This document shows, piece by piece, positions 35,185-44,904 of a DNA stretch of 64,000 nucleotides. The translations under genes were made by a program, and so were the position numbers. The number at the start of each line of letters is the position of its first letter. Within the stretch, counting starts at the first letter, position 1. The notes under the pieces were generated by a model. The model searched no databases. It worked only from the letters and a program-made list of their open reading frames with translations, and had not been told where the DNA came from. The DNA comes from Ensifer adhaerens (GTDB lineage: Bacteria > Pseudomonadota > Alphaproteobacteria > Rhizobiales > Rhizobiaceae), in assembly GCF_028993555.1 (NCBI RefSeq), contig NZ_CP118610.1, positions 3,836,001 through 3,900,000 of the forward strand, given 5' to 3'.

Positions 35185-36998
35185 GCGTGCGGCTCGGCGG
35201 GTAGCGACAGGATGAAGCGCGCGCCGCTGATGCGGCCGTCCTGCGCGACGATGTTTTCCGCCTTCAGCGTACCGCCATGGGCTTCGGCTATCTGCCTGGA
35301 GATCGACAGGCCGAGGCCGGAGTTCTGGCCGAAATCCTCACCCTCAGGCCGATCGGTGTAGAAGCGCTCGAAAATGCGGTCGATGTCTTCCGCCTGGATA
35401 CCCGGGCCGTTGTCCTCGATATAGACGAGGCAACGCGAACGGGAGCGCGTCAGGCGCACGACGATCCGCCCGCTGTCTTCGGGAACGAAGGACCGGGCGT
35501 TCTCGATCAGGTTGGTAATGATCTGGCCGATGCGCAGCTCGTAACCACTGACGGCGAAGCGCGCCTTCGGGCTGTCCTTGCGGTCGATGACGAAGTCGAG
35601 CAGCACCGCTTTCTTCTTGCTGCGGATCTGGCGCGAAATATCGACGAGGTCGCCCAGCAGTTTTTCGAGGTCGATGATCTTGGCATCGCTGCGGGCGAGT
35701 TCGGCGTCGAGCCGCGAGGCGTCCGAGATATCGCTGATCAGACGGTCGAGGCGGCGCACATCGTGCTGGATGACGTCCATCAACCGCTTCTTCGATTCGT
35801 CAGTGCGCGCCAGCGGCAGGGTTTCGACGGCGCTGCGCAGCGAGGTGAGGGGGTTTTTCAACTCGTGGCTGACGTCGGCGGCAAAATTCTCGATCGCTGC
35901 GATCCGGTCGTAGAGCGCGGTCGTCATTTCCCGGAGCGCGACGGACAAATTGCCGATCTCGTCCTGGCGGGAGGAGAAATCGGGGATTTCCTCACGCTCC
36001 TTGGCACCACCGCGGCGCACGCGGACGGCCGCTGCGGCCAGACGCCGGAGCGGGTTGGCAATCGTCGAGGACAGAAGCAGCGACAGGATGATGTTGACGA
36101 GCGCAGCCACGCCGAAGACGCGGATGATGGCGAGGCGCTCGGCCTGGACGATCTTGTCGATGTCGCCGGCTTGCGTTGATAGCAGCAGCACGCCGAGCAC
36201 GGCGCGGAAACGCTGGACGGGAACGGCGACCGAAACGATGAGCTCACCCTTTTCGGTAACGCGCTCGACATAGCCGCGCACGCCGGTCAGAGCGTTGGTG
36301 ACCTCGGGATAGATCGCGCCGTTACCACCCGGCGGCTCCTTGTAGAGCGGCAGGTTGCCGGGCTGCAGCAGCTTGTTCAGCCAACTGTTGAGCTTCTCGC
36401 CGATGCCCGTCGATTCCGGCTCGATCGGCGGCAAGTCGAAGCGCAGCACCTGGCCTCCGCTATAGAGATGTCTGGAATCGAGCAGCAGGTCGGCGTCGGC
36501 GTCGAAGAGGCGGGCGCGGGTGCGTGTCGGCGAGATCAGCCGGCGCAGGACCGGCGCAACGCGTTCCTGGATGATCGGAAAGTCGAGATCCTCGTCGCTC
36601 GGCAGCGGCGTGATGCTCTGGCCCGCCTGCAGTTCAAGCAGCTTTTCGGGATCGATGGTGATCGAGTTGGTATCGACCGAGGCGGAAGCCGAGATGGCGC
36701 CGGCGATGATTTCACCCTGCGTCAGCAGGCTTTCGACACGTGCATCGATCAGCCCCTCGCGGAACTGGTTGAGATACATGATGCCGCCGACCAGGACGAC
36801 GAGTGCCACCAGGTTGAAGAAGACGATGCGGCGGGTGAGGCTCGAAAAGACGGCGTTGCCGAACAGGCGGCGAATGAGCGTGAAGGGATGCGCCCAGCGG
36901 CGCTGGCCGCCGTGTGCCTGCGCACGTCCGTCAAGATCTTCTATGTCGCCCTGCAAGACTTCTACCAAATGTCCCGCTCCCGCGCGGACTTCTGTCAC
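35181..36998 (-). CDS. chvG: Sensor histidine kinase ChvG (ExoS)
   Basis: A 605-residue inner-membrane kinase. TM1 (about 57-78, IVFFNLVALVVLVGGIMYL) and TM2 (about 290-312) enclose a periplasmic sensor domain; then HAMP, HisKA with FAADVSHELKNPLTSLRSAVE (phospho-His) and HATPase_c with NLIENARSF and EDNGPGI. In rhizobia ChvG/ExoS with ChvI controls acid response, succinoglycan, motility and symbiosis, kept off by periplasmic ExoR. The GTG start at 36998 is preceded by GAGAGAA and gives a length close to the known proteins. It follows chvI by 179 bases. Confidence 0.95.
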   Translation of the reverse strand: MTEVRAGAGHLVEVLQGDIEDLDGRAQAHGGQRRWAHPFTLIRRLFGNAVFSSLTRRIVFFNLVALVVLVGGIMYLNQFREGLIDARVESLLTQGEIIAGAISASASVDTNSITIDPEKLLELQAGQSITPLPSDEDLDFPIIQERVAPVLRRLISPTRTRARLFDADADLLLDSRHLYSGGQVLRFDLPPIEPESTGIGEKLNSWLNKLLQPGNLPLYKEPPGGNGAIYPEVTNALTGVRGYVERVTEKGELIVSVAVPVQRFRAVLGVLLLSTQAGDIDKIVQAERLAIIRVFGVAALVNIILSLLLSSTIANPLRRLAAAAVRVRRGGAKEREEIPDFSSRQDEIGNLSVALREMTTALYDRIAAIENFAADVSHELKNPLTSLRSAVETLPLARTDESKKRLMDVIQHDVRRLDRLISDISDASRLDAELARSDAKIIDLEKLLGDLVDISRQIRSKKKAVLLDFVIDRKDSPKARFAVSGYELRIGQIITNLIENARSFVPEDSGRIVVRLTRSRSRCLVYIEDNGPGIQAEDIDRIFERFYTDRPEGEDFGQNSGLGLSISRQIAEAHGGTLKAENIVAQDGRISGARFILSLPAEPHA

Positions 36999-37177
36999 GT
37001 TCTCTCGATTGCAACGGTGACACGGCCCGAGTACCGGGCGCGGCGCCGTCGTTCACTTTGTGTGGTTCCGGCCCAGAGGTCCGATGGCGCGACGAGGTTT
37101 CAAGGGCGGCCTTGGCCGTGCTCCCGTCGCGCCGTTTCTGAATGCGCCACAATCGGCGCGAAGGCAAGTCCCGCGGC

Positions 37178-37903
37178 TCAGGCCATTTCCCGGAAACGGT
37201 AGCCGACACCGTAAAGCGTCTCGATCATGTCGAAGTCGTTGTCGACCATCTTGAACTTCTTGCGCAGCCGCTTGATGTGGCTGTCGATGGTGCGGTCGTC
37301 GACATAGACCTGCTCGTCATAGGCCGCGTCCATCAGTGCGTCGCGGCTCTTGACCACGCCCGGACGCTGGGCGAGCGAATGGAGGATGAGGAATTCCGTC
37401 ACCGTCAGCGTGACCGGCTCGCTCTTCCATGTGCAGGTGTGGCGCTCCTGGTCCATCACCAGCTGCCCACGCTCAAGCGAGCGCGACGGCGCATCGGAGG
37501 CCTTGGCGGGGTTGGTGGGGTTGGCGGCGGCCGCTTCGCGGTTTGCGGCGCGTCGCAGGATCGCCTTGACGCGTTCGACCAGCAGGCGCTGCGAGAACGG
37601 CTTGGTGATGAAGTCGTCGGCGCCCATCTTCAGGCCGAAGAGTTCATCGATCTCTTCATCCTTGGAGGTGAGGAAGATCACCGGCAGGTCGGATTTCTGT
37701 CTCAGGCGGCGCAGCAACTCCATACCGTCCATGCGCGGCATCTTGATGTCGAAGATCGCAAGTTGTGGCGGCCGGGCGAGCAGGCCCTCGAGCGCGGAAG
37801 CACCGTCGGTGTAGGTCTCGACCTTGTAGCCCTCCGCCTCCAGGGCGATGGATACGGACGTCAGAATATTCCGGTCATCATCGACAAGCGCGATGGTCTG
37901 CAT
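37178..37903 (-). CDS. chvI: Response regulator ChvI
   Basis: A 241-residue OmpR-type regulator. The receiver domain (about 1-115) has VDDD acids, phospho-Asp in [12 protein letters not shown], Thr in FLTSKDEE and Lys in FITKPFS; the winged-helix domain (about 145-240) has [17 protein letters not shown] and [11 protein letters not shown] 37903 gives the expected [10 protein letters not shown] start; the frame extends 18 codons further without a site. Partner of ChvG downstream. It diverges from pckA across a 324-base region. Confidence 0.96.
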   Translation of the reverse strand: MQTIALVDDDRNILTSVSIALEAEGYKVETYTDGASALEGLLARPPQLAIFDIKMPRMDGMELLRRLRQKSDLPVIFLTSKDEEIDELFGLKMGADDFITKPFSQRLLVERVKAILRRAANREAAAANPTNPAKASDAPSRSLERGQLVMDQERHTCTWKSEPVTLTVTEFLILHSLAQRPGVVKSRDALMDAAYDEQVYVDDRTIDSHIKRLRKKFKMVDNDFDMIETLYGVGYRFREMA

Positions 37904-38227
37904 CGTGTTCAACTCCGTCTTTTGAGGTGCCGGTCTCGTCCCCGAAAACTCCGGCATTCGCGAGTCACGGGTGCGTTAGTGAGTATAAAGGTGGAACAAA
38001 TTGTGGCGAAGCGCAAAAAGCACCTGTCGTGACGATAGGATAGGCCTTGTCAGATTGGTGTTCGTCAGGCCGAATTCAACCGATTAAAAAAACGATAATT
38101 TTCTTTAAATCGATTAATATACTGAAATCATTATTCTTTTTTTGACGCCGCCTTGTTTTTGAGCGAGCATGCAAGTATGGTCCGGCGAAATTCAACGCCA
38201 ATGGCCAAACACGAAGGAAGCTTGACC
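37904..38227. other. chvI-pckA divergent intergenic region
   Basis: About 320 bases, with an unusually A/T-rich stretch at 38080-38150 that should hold the pckA promoter (a TTGACG at 38142-38147 is a possible -35). Two CGATTAA elements (38081-38087 and 38111-38117) lie here. The frame open upstream of the pckA start is not used. Confidence 0.6.
38104..38119. promoter_or_regulatory. LacI-type operator candidate upstream of pckA
   Basis: TTTAAAT-CG-ATTAATA is an imperfect dyad with a perfect AATCGATT core, as expected of LacI/GalR-family sites. In S. meliloti the LacI-type PckR regulates pckA; assigning this site to it is inference. Confidence 0.4.
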
Positions 38228-39838
38228 ATGGAGCAACTCGGCACTCGCAATCTCGCGAACGGCTTGGAAAAACTCGGCTTTATCGACCTTGAAACGGTCC
38301 GGTACAACCTCGAAGCCGCAGAGCTTTATGAAGAAGCTCTTCGCCGCGGCGAGGCTGAGCTGACGGCACACGGCGCGCTTGTTGCCCGCACCGGCCAGCA
38401 CACCGGCCGTTCGCCGAAGGACAAGTTCGTCGTTCGCGATGAAAACACAGACGACCAGATCTGGTGGGACAACAACAAGCCGATGTCTCCGGAGCATTTC
38501 GCCCTGCTGCGAAAGGACATGCTCGATCACGCCAAGGGCATGTCGCTCTATGTGCAGGATCTCGTCGGCGGCGCCGATGCCGACAACGCCCTTCCGACCC
38601 GCGTTGTCACCGAATATGCTTGGCACTCGCTGTTCATCCGCAATCTGCTGATCCGTCCGGCCCGCGAGGCACTGGGCTCCTTCCTGCCGAAGCTGACGAT
38701 CATCGATCTGCCGAGCTTCAAGGCCGATCCGGAACGCTACGGCTGCCGCACCGAGACGGTTATTGCCTGCGACTTCACCAACGGCCTGATCCTCATCGGC
38801 GGCACGTCCTATGCCGGCGAAATGAAGAAGTCGGTCTTTACCGTTCTCAACTACCTGCTGCCGAAAAAGGGCGTCATGCCGATGCACTGCTCGGCCAATG
38901 TCGGCCCGGAAGGCGATACGGCGATCTTCTTCGGTCTTTCGGGTACCGGCAAGACGACGCTTTCGGCCGACCCGACCCGCACGCTGATCGGCGACGACGA
39001 GCATGGCTGGGGCGAGCACGGCGTCTTCAACTTCGAAGGCGGCTGCTACGCCAAGGCGATCCGTCTGTCGGAAGCTGCCGAACCGGAAATCTACGCGACG
39101 ACCCGCCGCTTCGGCACCGTCATGGAAAACGTCGTTCTCGATGAGCGCCGTGTTCCGGATTTCGACGATGGCTCGCTGACGGAAAACACCCGTTGCGCCT
39201 ATCCGCTCGACTTCATCCCGAACGCCAGCGCCACCGGCACGGCGCCGCAGCCGCGCACGATCATCATGCTGACGGCCGATGCCTTCGGCGTGATGCCGCC
39301 GATCGCCAAGCTGACGCCGGAACAGGCGATGTACCACTTCCTCTCCGGCTACACCGCCAAGGTCGCCGGCACGGAAAAGGGCGTTACCGAGCCGGAAGCC
39401 ACCTTCTCGACCTGCTTCGGCGCGCCGTTCATGCCGCGTCATCCGTCGGAATACGGCAACCTGCTTAAGGATCTGATCGCCAAGAACGGCGTCACCTGCT
39501 GGCTGGTCAACACCGGCTGGACCGGCGGCGCCTACGGCACCGGCAGCCGCATGCCGATCAAGGTGACGCGTGCGCTGCTCGCCGCCGCACTCGACGGTTC
39601 GCTCAACGCGGCCGAGCTGCGCACCGATGCCAACTTCGGCTTTGCCGTTCCGGTCTCGGTCCCGGGCGTCGACGACGGCATCCTCGATCCGCGCTCGACC
39701 TGGGCCGACGGTACGGCCTATGACGCGCAGGCTCGCCGCCTCGTCGATATGTTCATCGCCAACTTCGCCAAGTTCGAAGAACACGTAGACGGCAGTGTCC
39801 GCGACGCGGCTCCCGGCACCAAGCTCGCCGCCGAATAA
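38228..39838 (+). CDS. pckA: Phosphoenolpyruvate carboxykinase (ATP)
   Basis: A 536-residue enzyme forming PEP from oxaloacetate, the first step of gluconeogenesis when rhizobia grow on dicarboxylates. The kinase loop [17 protein letters not shown] is near residue 235, the metal site [11 protein letters not shown] near 257, [14 protein letters not shown] near 55 and the late [13 protein letters not shown] near 430. ATG 38228 follows AAGGAAG at 38214-38220; the frame extends 25 codons upstream into a region with no site. It has its own terminator. Confidence 0.97.
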   Translation: MEQLGTRNLANGLEKLGFIDLETVRYNLEAAELYEEALRRGEAELTAHGALVARTGQHTGRSPKDKFVVRDENTDDQIWWDNNKPMSPEHFALLRKDMLDHAKGMSLYVQDLVGGADADNALPTRVVTEYAWHSLFIRNLLIRPAREALGSFLPKLTIIDLPSFKADPERYGCRTETVIACDFTNGLILIGGTSYAGEMKKSVFTVLNYLLPKKGVMPMHCSANVGPEGDTAIFFGLSGTGKTTLSADPTRTLIGDDEHGWGEHGVFNFEGGCYAKAIRLSEAAEPEIYATTRRFGTVMENVVLDERRVPDFDDGSLTENTRCAYPLDFIPNASATGTAPQPRTIIMLTADAFGVMPPIAKLTPEQAMYHFLSGYTAKVAGTEKGVTEPEATFSTCFGAPFMPRHPSEYGNLLKDLIAKNGVTCWLVNTGWTGGAYGTGSRMPIKVTRALLAAALDGSLNAAELRTDANFGFAVPVSVPGVDDGILDPRSTWADGTAYDAQARRLVDMFIANFAKFEEHVDGSVRDAAPGTKLAAE

Positions 39839-39851
39839 TCATCGTCGGCTA

Positions 39852-39867
39852 TGATTCACGTGAAACC
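39852..39867. other. parS-like 16-mer (candidate ParB site)
   Basis: TGATTCACGTGAAACC matches 14 of 16 bases of the widespread parS consensus TGTTTCACGTGAAACA, with the CACGTG core and flanking TT/AA intact. It lies 13 bases after the pckA stop and overlaps the left arm of the pckA terminator. A second such site is at 50410. Consensus from general knowledge; binding not shown. Confidence 0.5.
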
Positions 39868-39889
39868 CGGCCCCCGCGGCCGGGTTTTT
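39863..39889 (+). terminator. Rho-independent terminator of pckA
   Basis: AAACCCGGCC (39863-39872) pairs with GGCCGGGTTT (39878-39887) and is followed by T residues to 39889. Confidence 0.88.
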
Positions 39890-39952
39890 CGTTTTCGTGG
39901 CGAATGTTTTCAAGAGGTTCGCTCTGTGCCATAGATCGGGGCGAGGTGAACC

Positions 39953-40387
39953 ATGGCTAGCGATCCGCTCTACATAAACGACAGTATCGTGATTGCCGGC
40001 TGGGAGCTGACGGAGCAATTCGTGCTGGCCGGCGGCCCGGGCGGGCAGAACGTCAACAAGGTGTCGACGGCCGTGCAACTGTTCTTCAACGTGCTGGCCT
40101 CTCCGGCCCTCTCCGATCGCATCAAGGCCAATGCGCTGAAGATCGCCGGCCGCCGCGCCTCGAAAGAGGGCGTGCTGATGATTGAGGCGAGCCGCTTTCG
40201 CAGCCAGGAGCGCAACCGCGAAGACGCGCGCGAGCGCCTGAAGGAGCTAATTCTCAAGGCCGCCGAGCCGCCGCCACCGCCACGCAAGAAAACGAAACCG
40301 ACCCGCGGCTCCGTCGAGCGCCGCCTCAAGGAGAAGTCCGGGCGGGGCGAGATCAAGAAGCTTCGCGGGCGGCCGGCCGGAGACTGA
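39953..40387 (+). CDS. arfB: Alternative ribosome-rescue factor ArfB (YaeJ-like peptidyl-tRNA hydrolase)
   Basis: A 144-residue release-factor-like protein with the catalytic GGQ in LAGGPGGQNVNKVSTAVQL near residue 26 and a basic C-terminal tail rich in K and R (about 105-140) that in ArfB enters the empty mRNA channel. It frees ribosomes stalled on non-stop messages by hydrolysing peptidyl-tRNA. There is no domain for stop-codon reading, which excludes RF1/RF2. Begins 113 bases after pckA and is separated from it by a terminator. Confidence 0.93.
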   Translation: MASDPLYINDSIVIAGWELTEQFVLAGGPGGQNVNKVSTAVQLFFNVLASPALSDRIKANALKIAGRRASKEGVLMIEASRFRSQERNREDARERLKELILKAAEPPPPPRKKTKPTRGSVERRLKEKSGRGEIKKLRGRPAGD

Positions 40388-40465
40388 TTTCTTTTCCTCC
40401 GCTCCTTGCCTTTGGCAGGCGGCGCCCTCTCTTATCGAGCAGTGTTTTTGCAAAAGGAGATATTC

Positions 40466-40939
40466 ATGGGTCTTTTCAGCTTTATCAAGAACGCCGGCAA
40501 GAAGCTTGGCATCGGCGGCGACGATGACGCTCCGGATGCCGCAAGCGTTCAGAAGGAGCTTGCATCCCACGATCTCGGCACCAAGGACGTGCAGGTCGAA
40601 GTGGCCGGTGACAAGGTCGTGCTGAAGGGTGTCGTGAAGGACCAGAGCGTCTTCGAAAAGGCTGTCGTTGCCGTCGGCAACACGCTCGGCGTCTCTGCGG
40701 TCGAAGCCTCGGAGCTCAAGGTCGCCGATGCCGGTGCAGCGCCGGCACCGGCCAAGGCACCGGTCTTCTACACGGTCAAGAAGGGCGACAACCTCTGGAA
40801 GATTGCCGAGGCACAATACGGCAAGGGCAAGGGCGCCAAGAACACGCTGATCTTCGAGGCGAACAAGCCGATGTTGACGCATCCGGACAAGATCTATCCC
40901 GGTCAGGTTCTGCGCATTCCGGATCTGGACGCGGCCTGA
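40466..40939 (+). CDS. BON-LysM protein, Kbp (YgaU) type
   Basis: A 157-residue protein with an N-terminal glycine-rich start (MGLFSFIKNAGKKLGIGG), a BON domain (about 35-85) and a LysM domain (about 105-152, YTVKKGDNLWKIAEAQYGKG to IYPGQVLRIP). That order and size match E. coli Kbp/YgaU, a cytoplasmic potassium-binding protein induced by osmotic stress. No signal peptide is seen. ATG 40466 follows AAAAGGAGA; the frame extends 20 codons further without a site. Confidence 0.88.
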   Translation: MGLFSFIKNAGKKLGIGGDDDAPDAASVQKELASHDLGTKDVQVEVAGDKVVLKGVVKDQSVFEKAVVAVGNTLGVSAVEASELKVADAGAAPAPAKAPVFYTVKKGDNLWKIAEAQYGKGKGAKNTLIFEANKPMLTHPDKIYPGQVLRIPDLDAA

Positions 40940-40941
40940 GC

Positions 40942-41376
40942 GTGCCTGTCAGACGTTTCGTTCTTGCGGCGCTTGTGGGGGTTTGCCTCGCCGGCGCCGC
41001 CTTCGCTCAGCCGTTCCGTGAGCCGGCAAAGGGTAGCACCGAACGTGGCGCAATCCTCGACGCGATCCGTCCGGCGGTCGAGGCCGAAATGCGAGGGCCC
41101 GTAGAGTTTGTCGTGACCACCATGCGCGCGGCGCCCAACTGGGCCTTCATGCAGGTAGAGCCGCAGCGACCGGGAGGCGGGACGATCGACCTTGCGCAAA
41201 CCGGATTGCGCGACGAGGCCGAGATGATGGATGGCCTGACGGTGTTCGCACTCGTCAGCTTCCAGAACGGGCGCTGGAACCTGGTCGATCATGTCGTCGG
41301 GCCGACGGATGTCGCTTATGCCGGCTGGCCGCTTCGCTACGGCGTGCCGGCAGCACTTCTCGGCCTGGAGCAATAG
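40942..41376 (+). CDS. Small exported protein of unknown function
   Basis: A 144-residue protein starting with a clear Sec signal peptide (PVRRFVLAALVGVCLAGAAFA, cleavage near residue 22). The mature part has a conserved-looking core (VEFVVTTMRAAPNWAFMQVEP, GLTVFALVSF, GRWNLVDHVVGPTDVA) resembling small periplasmic proteins of rhizobia, but I do not recognise a named family. It starts at GTG 40942, 2 bases after the LysM gene stop, so the two are probably co-transcribed, and ends 11 bases before alkB. Confidence 0.8.
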   Translation: MPVRRFVLAALVGVCLAGAAFAQPFREPAKGSTERGAILDAIRPAVEAEMRGPVEFVVTTMRAAPNWAFMQVEPQRPGGGTIDLAQTGLRDEAEMMDGLTVFALVSFQNGRWNLVDHVVGPTDVAYAGWPLRYGVPAALLGLEQ

Positions 41377-41387
41377 GGGCATTTTCG

Positions 41388-41999
41388 ATGCAGGTGCTCC
41401 CGAAAGGGATCAGACATATTCCGGGCTATCTCGATCGCGCCCGGCAGGAACAGCTTGTCGAGGCGATTCGGTCAGTCGTTGCCGACGCGCCGCTGTTCGT
41501 GCCGGAAATGCCGAAGACCGGCAAACCGATGTCGGTGCGCATGACCAATTGCGGCTCGCTCGGCTGGGTCACCGACCGCGATCGTGGCTATCGTTACCAG
41601 GCTCAGCATCCGGTGACCGGCCGGCCTTGGCCGCCGATGCCGGACATTCTGCTCGAGATCTGGCACGCAGTTTCCGCGAGCCAAAAGGCGCCGGAAGCCT
41701 GCCTTGTGAACTTCTATTCCGAAGAGGCGCGCATGGGCCTGCACCAGGACCGCGATGAGCGCGACCTGGAAACGGCGGTCGTGTCGATTTCGCTCGGCGA
41801 CAGCTGCCTCTTTCGCGTCGGCGGCAACAATCGCGGCGGCCAGACCATGTCCTTCCGGCTTGAAAGCGGCGATGTCGTGGTGCTGGGCGGGGAAGGGCGG
41901 CTCGCTTTCCACGGCGTCGACCGCATCTATCCGGACACGTCGACGCTGTTGAAGAACGGCGGCCGGGTCAATCTCACGCTCCGCCGCGTCAATCCTTGA
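41388..41999 (+). CDS. alkB: AlkB-type alpha-ketoglutarate-dependent DNA repair dioxygenase
   Basis: A 203-residue Fe(II)/2-oxoglutarate dioxygenase that repairs 1-methyladenine and 3-methylcytosine. The iron facial triad is seen as MGLHQDRDE (His and Asp) and FHGVDRI (His), and the 2-oxoglutarate motif as RVNLTLRRVNP, with LVNFYSEEARMG ahead of it. Length agrees with E. coli AlkB (216). It ends 28 bases from the convergent coaA gene with no visible terminator between. Confidence 0.93.
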   Translation: MQVLPKGIRHIPGYLDRARQEQLVEAIRSVVADAPLFVPEMPKTGKPMSVRMTNCGSLGWVTDRDRGYRYQAQHPVTGRPWPPMPDILLEIWHAVSASQKAPEACLVNFYSEEARMGLHQDRDERDLETAVVSISLGDSCLFRVGGNNRGGQTMSFRLESGDVVVLGGEGRLAFHGVDRIYPDTSTLLKNGGRVNLTLRRVNP

Positions 42000-42027
42000 G
42001 CGTTAGTCCTGAAGCGGCATCAAAGGC

Positions 42028-43020
42028 TCAGAGCTTCCGGAGCGCCACCTTCTCGGTCAGGTGATTCGGACCCTTCTGCAAGATCAGGTCGGCGCGCGGC
42101 CGGGTCGGCAGGATATTCTGGTGCAGGTTCTTCAGGTTGATGTTGTGCCAGAGGCCCTCGGCAATGGCGCGGGCCGCATCCTCGCTGATGGTGGCATAGC
42201 GATGGAAATAGGATTCCGGGTTCTTGAACGCGGTTTCGCGCAGCCGCATGAAGCGGTTGACGTACCAGCTGTGGATCAGGCTTTCCTCGGCATCGATATA
42301 GATCGAGAAGTCGAAGAAATCCGAGACCATCGGCACGATCTTGCCATCGGCGGGCAGGTTGCGCGACTGGAGCACGTTGATGCCTTCGAAGATCAGGATA
42401 TCCGGTCGGTCGATGACGGTGAACTGGTCCGGCAGCACGTCATAGGTCAGGTGCGAATAGCTCGGCGCCTTGACGTTCGGTTGGCCGGCCTTGATCGCCG
42501 ACAGGAAGCGCAGCAGCGCGCCGACGTCGTAGCTCTCCGGAAAGCCCTTGCGATCCATCATGTTTTCGCGCTGGAGAACGGCGTTCGGATAGAGAAAACC
42601 GTCGGTCGTCACCAGATCGACCTTCGGGCTCGATGGCCAGCGCGACAACAGCTGCGCCAGGATACGGGCTGTCGTCGATTTGCCGACGGCAACCGATCCG
42701 GCAATGCCAATGACGAAGGGGGTCTTCGTTTCGGACATGCTGAGGAAGCGCTTGCGCTGCTCGAACAGCATCTGCGACGATTCCACATGGGTCGAAAGCA
42801 GGCGCGACAGCGACAGGTAGATCTGGCGAACCTCGCCGAGATCGACGGGGTCGTTCAGCGAGCGCAGCCGTTGCACCTCGTCGGCCGTCAGCGTCAGCGG
42901 CGTGTCGGCACGGAAACGTGACCATTCCTCGGCGGTGAAGAAATGATAGGGCGAATAGTCCCGCTTCTCAGGGTTGTCGGGCAGGTCGGCTGCTTCGATG
43001 TCTTTCGCCGCTATCGTCAT
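42028..43020 (-). CDS. coaA: Pantothenate kinase, type I
   Basis: A 330-residue CoaA, the first step of coenzyme A synthesis. P-loop [15 protein letters not shown] near residue 105, the conserved [14 protein letters not shown], and [12 protein letters not shown] are visible, all of the bacterial type I enzyme. It overlaps hisE by 4 bases and ends the his operon; that position is common in alphaproteobacteria. The 28-base convergent gap to alkB has no clear terminator. Confidence 0.96.
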   Translation of the reverse strand: MTIAAKDIEAADLPDNPEKRDYSPYHFFTAEEWSRFRADTPLTLTADEVQRLRSLNDPVDLGEVRQIYLSLSRLLSTHVESSQMLFEQRKRFLSMSETKTPFVIGIAGSVAVGKSTTARILAQLLSRWPSSPKVDLVTTDGFLYPNAVLQRENMMDRKGFPESYDVGALLRFLSAIKAGQPNVKAPSYSHLTYDVLPDQFTVIDRPDILIFEGINVLQSRNLPADGKIVPMVSDFFDFSIYIDAEESLIHSWYVNRFMRLRETAFKNPESYFHRYATISEDAARAIAEGLWHNINLKNLHQNILPTRPRADLILQKGPNHLTEKVALRKL

Positions 43021-43340
43021 GGGGTCTGCCGATTTGCCTTTTCCTGCAGGCCGGATTGGTTGGTCCGCCGCGCAAGTTCGTTCAGCACATCCTGCAACGG
43101 AACGTCGGCGATCTTCAATACGACCATCAGATGATAGAGGAGATCGGCGCTCTCGGCGACGAGATTCGCACGGTCGTTGCTGATGGCCGCAATCACCGTC
43201 TCGACCGCTTCCTCGCCGAGTTTCTTGGCCGCTTTCGCTTGGCCGCTCGCCACCAGTTTTGCCGTCCAGGATTCGTCCGGCGCTGCCTTCGCGCGTGTCG
43301 CGACGATGGCCTCGAGGTCGGAAAGTGTGAAGTCGGCCAT
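43017..43340 (-). CDS. hisE: Phosphoribosyl-ATP pyrophosphatase
   Basis: A 107-residue MazG-like enzyme of the second step of histidine synthesis. [14 protein letters not shown] contains the metal-binding acidic helix, followed by [14 protein letters not shown]. In this organism HisE is separate from HisI (not in the window). The frame extends upstream into hisF, but ATG 43340 yields the family start [11 protein letters not shown] and lies 16 bases after hisF. Confidence 0.94.
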   Translation of the reverse strand: MADFTLSDLEAIVATRAKAAPDESWTAKLVASGQAKAAKKLGEEAVETVIAAISNDRANLVAESADLLYHLMVVLKIADVPLQDVLNELARRTNQSGLQEKANRQTP

Positions 43341-43356
43341 GGGAAATCCTGAACCT

Positions 43357-44133
43357 TTAGTCGAGGCGCATGGCGATGCCATGCTCTGCCATATAGCGCT
43401 TGGTTTCGCCAATGCTATAGGTGCCGAAGTGGAAGATGGAGGCGGCGAGCACGGCGGTCGCGTGACCGTCGCGGATGCCCGCAACCATGTGGTCGAGGTT
43501 TCCGACGCCGCCGGACGCAATCACCGGCGCGCGAACCGCATCGGCAACCGCGCGGGTCAGAGCAATATCGTAGCCGCTCTTCGTTCCGTCGCGATCCATC
43601 GAGGTCAGAAGGATCTCGCCGGCGCCGAGGTCGACGACCCGGCGGGCAAAGTCGATCGCGTCGATGCCGGTCGGCTGTCGGCCGCCGTGGGTGAAGATTT
43701 CCCATCGGTCCGCTTCGCCGTCTTTCGACACCTTCTTGGCGTCGATCGCAACGACGATGCACTGGTTGCCGAACTTGTCGGCGGCTTCGGCAACGAATTC
43801 CGGGTTTTTGACTGCAGCAGTGTTGATCGACACCTTGTCGGCTCCGGCAAGCAGCAGCTTGCGGATATCCGAAACCTGGCGCACGCCGCCGCCGACCGTT
43901 AGCGGCATGAAGCACTGTTCGGCGGTGCGGGCGATGACGTCGAAGATCGTCTCGCGATTGTCCGAAGAGGCGGTGATGTCGAGGAAGCAGAGCTCGTCGG
44001 CGCCGGCGGCGTCATAGGCGCGCGCTGCCTCCACCGGGTCGCCGGCGTCGATCAGGTCGACGAAGTTGACGCCCTTGACCACACGGCCGTCCTTGACGTC
44101 GAGGCAGGGAATGACACGGGCTTTGAGAGACAT
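43357..44133 (-). CDS. hisF: Imidazole glycerol phosphate synthase cyclase subunit
   Basis: A 258-residue TIM barrel, the cyclase half of the HisF-HisH complex making imidazole-glycerol phosphate and AICAR. The two catalytic acids lie in [15 protein letters not shown] (Asp11) and [14 protein letters not shown] (Asp130 region), with [16 protein letters not shown] [13 protein letters not shown] for phosphate binding. It starts 4 bases after hisA. Confidence 0.97.
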   Translation of the reverse strand: MSLKARVIPCLDVKDGRVVKGVNFVDLIDAGDPVEAARAYDAAGADELCFLDITASSDNRETIFDVIARTAEQCFMPLTVGGGVRQVSDIRKLLLAGADKVSINTAAVKNPEFVAEAADKFGNQCIVVAIDAKKVSKDGEADRWEIFTHGGRQPTGIDAIDFARRVVDLGAGEILLTSMDRDGTKSGYDIALTRAVADAVRAPVIASGGVGNLDHMVAGIRDGHATAVLAASIFHFGTYSIGETKRYMAEHGIAMRLD

Positions 44134-44137
44134 GGGT

Positions 44138-44875
44138 TCAAGCCTTTCTCGCGGCGCGGATCAGGGTGAGCGCTTCCTGCGGATCGATGCGGCCGTCATA
44201 AAGCGCGCGGCCGGAAATGGCGCCTTCGAGTTTGCGTGCATCCGGCGCGACCATGCGGCGGATGTCGTCCATCGAGGCAAGGCCGCCCGACGCGATGACC
44301 GGAATGGAAACCGCATCCGCCAGTTCCAGCGTCGAGGCCCAGTTGATGCCGGTCAGGATGCCGTCGCGGTCGATGTCGGTATAGATGATCGCGGAGACGC
44401 CGGCGCCCTCGAACTTCTTGGCAAGCTCGATCACGCCGAGCTCGGAGGCCTCGGCCCAGCCTTCGACGGCGACCTTGCCGCCCTTGGCGTCGATGCCGAC
44501 GGCAACCTTGCCCGGGAACTTGGCGCAGGCTTCGATCACGAGCGCCGGGTCGCGCACGGCGACCGTTCCGAGGATGACGCGGGCAAGCCCGCGCGACAGC
44601 CAGTTTTCGATATGGTCAAGTGTGCGGATGCCGCCGCCGAGCTGCACCGGGTTCTTCGTCGCCTTGAGGATGGCATCGACGGCCGCACCGTTGACCGTCT
44701 CGCCGGCAAAGGCGCCGTTGAGGTCGACCACGTGCAGCCATTCGAAGCCCTGGTCTTCAAACGCGCGGGCCTGGGCTGCCGGGTCGGGGTTGTAAACCGT
44801 CGCCTGGTCCATGTCGCCAAGCTTCAGGCGCACGCATTGCCCGTCCTTCAGGTCGATCGCGGGAAATAGGATCAT
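44138..44875 (-). CDS. hisA: ProFAR isomerase
   Basis: A 245-residue (beta/alpha)8 isomerase converting 5'-ProFAR to [22 protein letters not shown] with catalytic Asp near residue 8, and [12 protein letters not shown] with the second Asp near 130, are classic. The frame begins four codons earlier (44887) but ATG 44875 gives the family start. It is 29 bases after hisH. Confidence 0.95.
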   Translation of the reverse strand: MILFPAIDLKDGQCVRLKLGDMDQATVYNPDPAAQARAFEDQGFEWLHVVDLNGAFAGETVNGAAVDAILKATKNPVQLGGGIRTLDHIENWLSRGLARVILGTVAVRDPALVIEACAKFPGKVAVGIDAKGGKVAVEGWAEASELGVIELAKKFEGAGVSAIIYTDIDRDGILTGINWASTLELADAVSIPVIASGGLASMDDIRRMVAPDARKLEGAISGRALYDGRIDPQEALTLIRAARKA

Positions 44876-44904
44876 GGGTCTGTCCAATCAGTCGTGCGAA
44901 AGCC

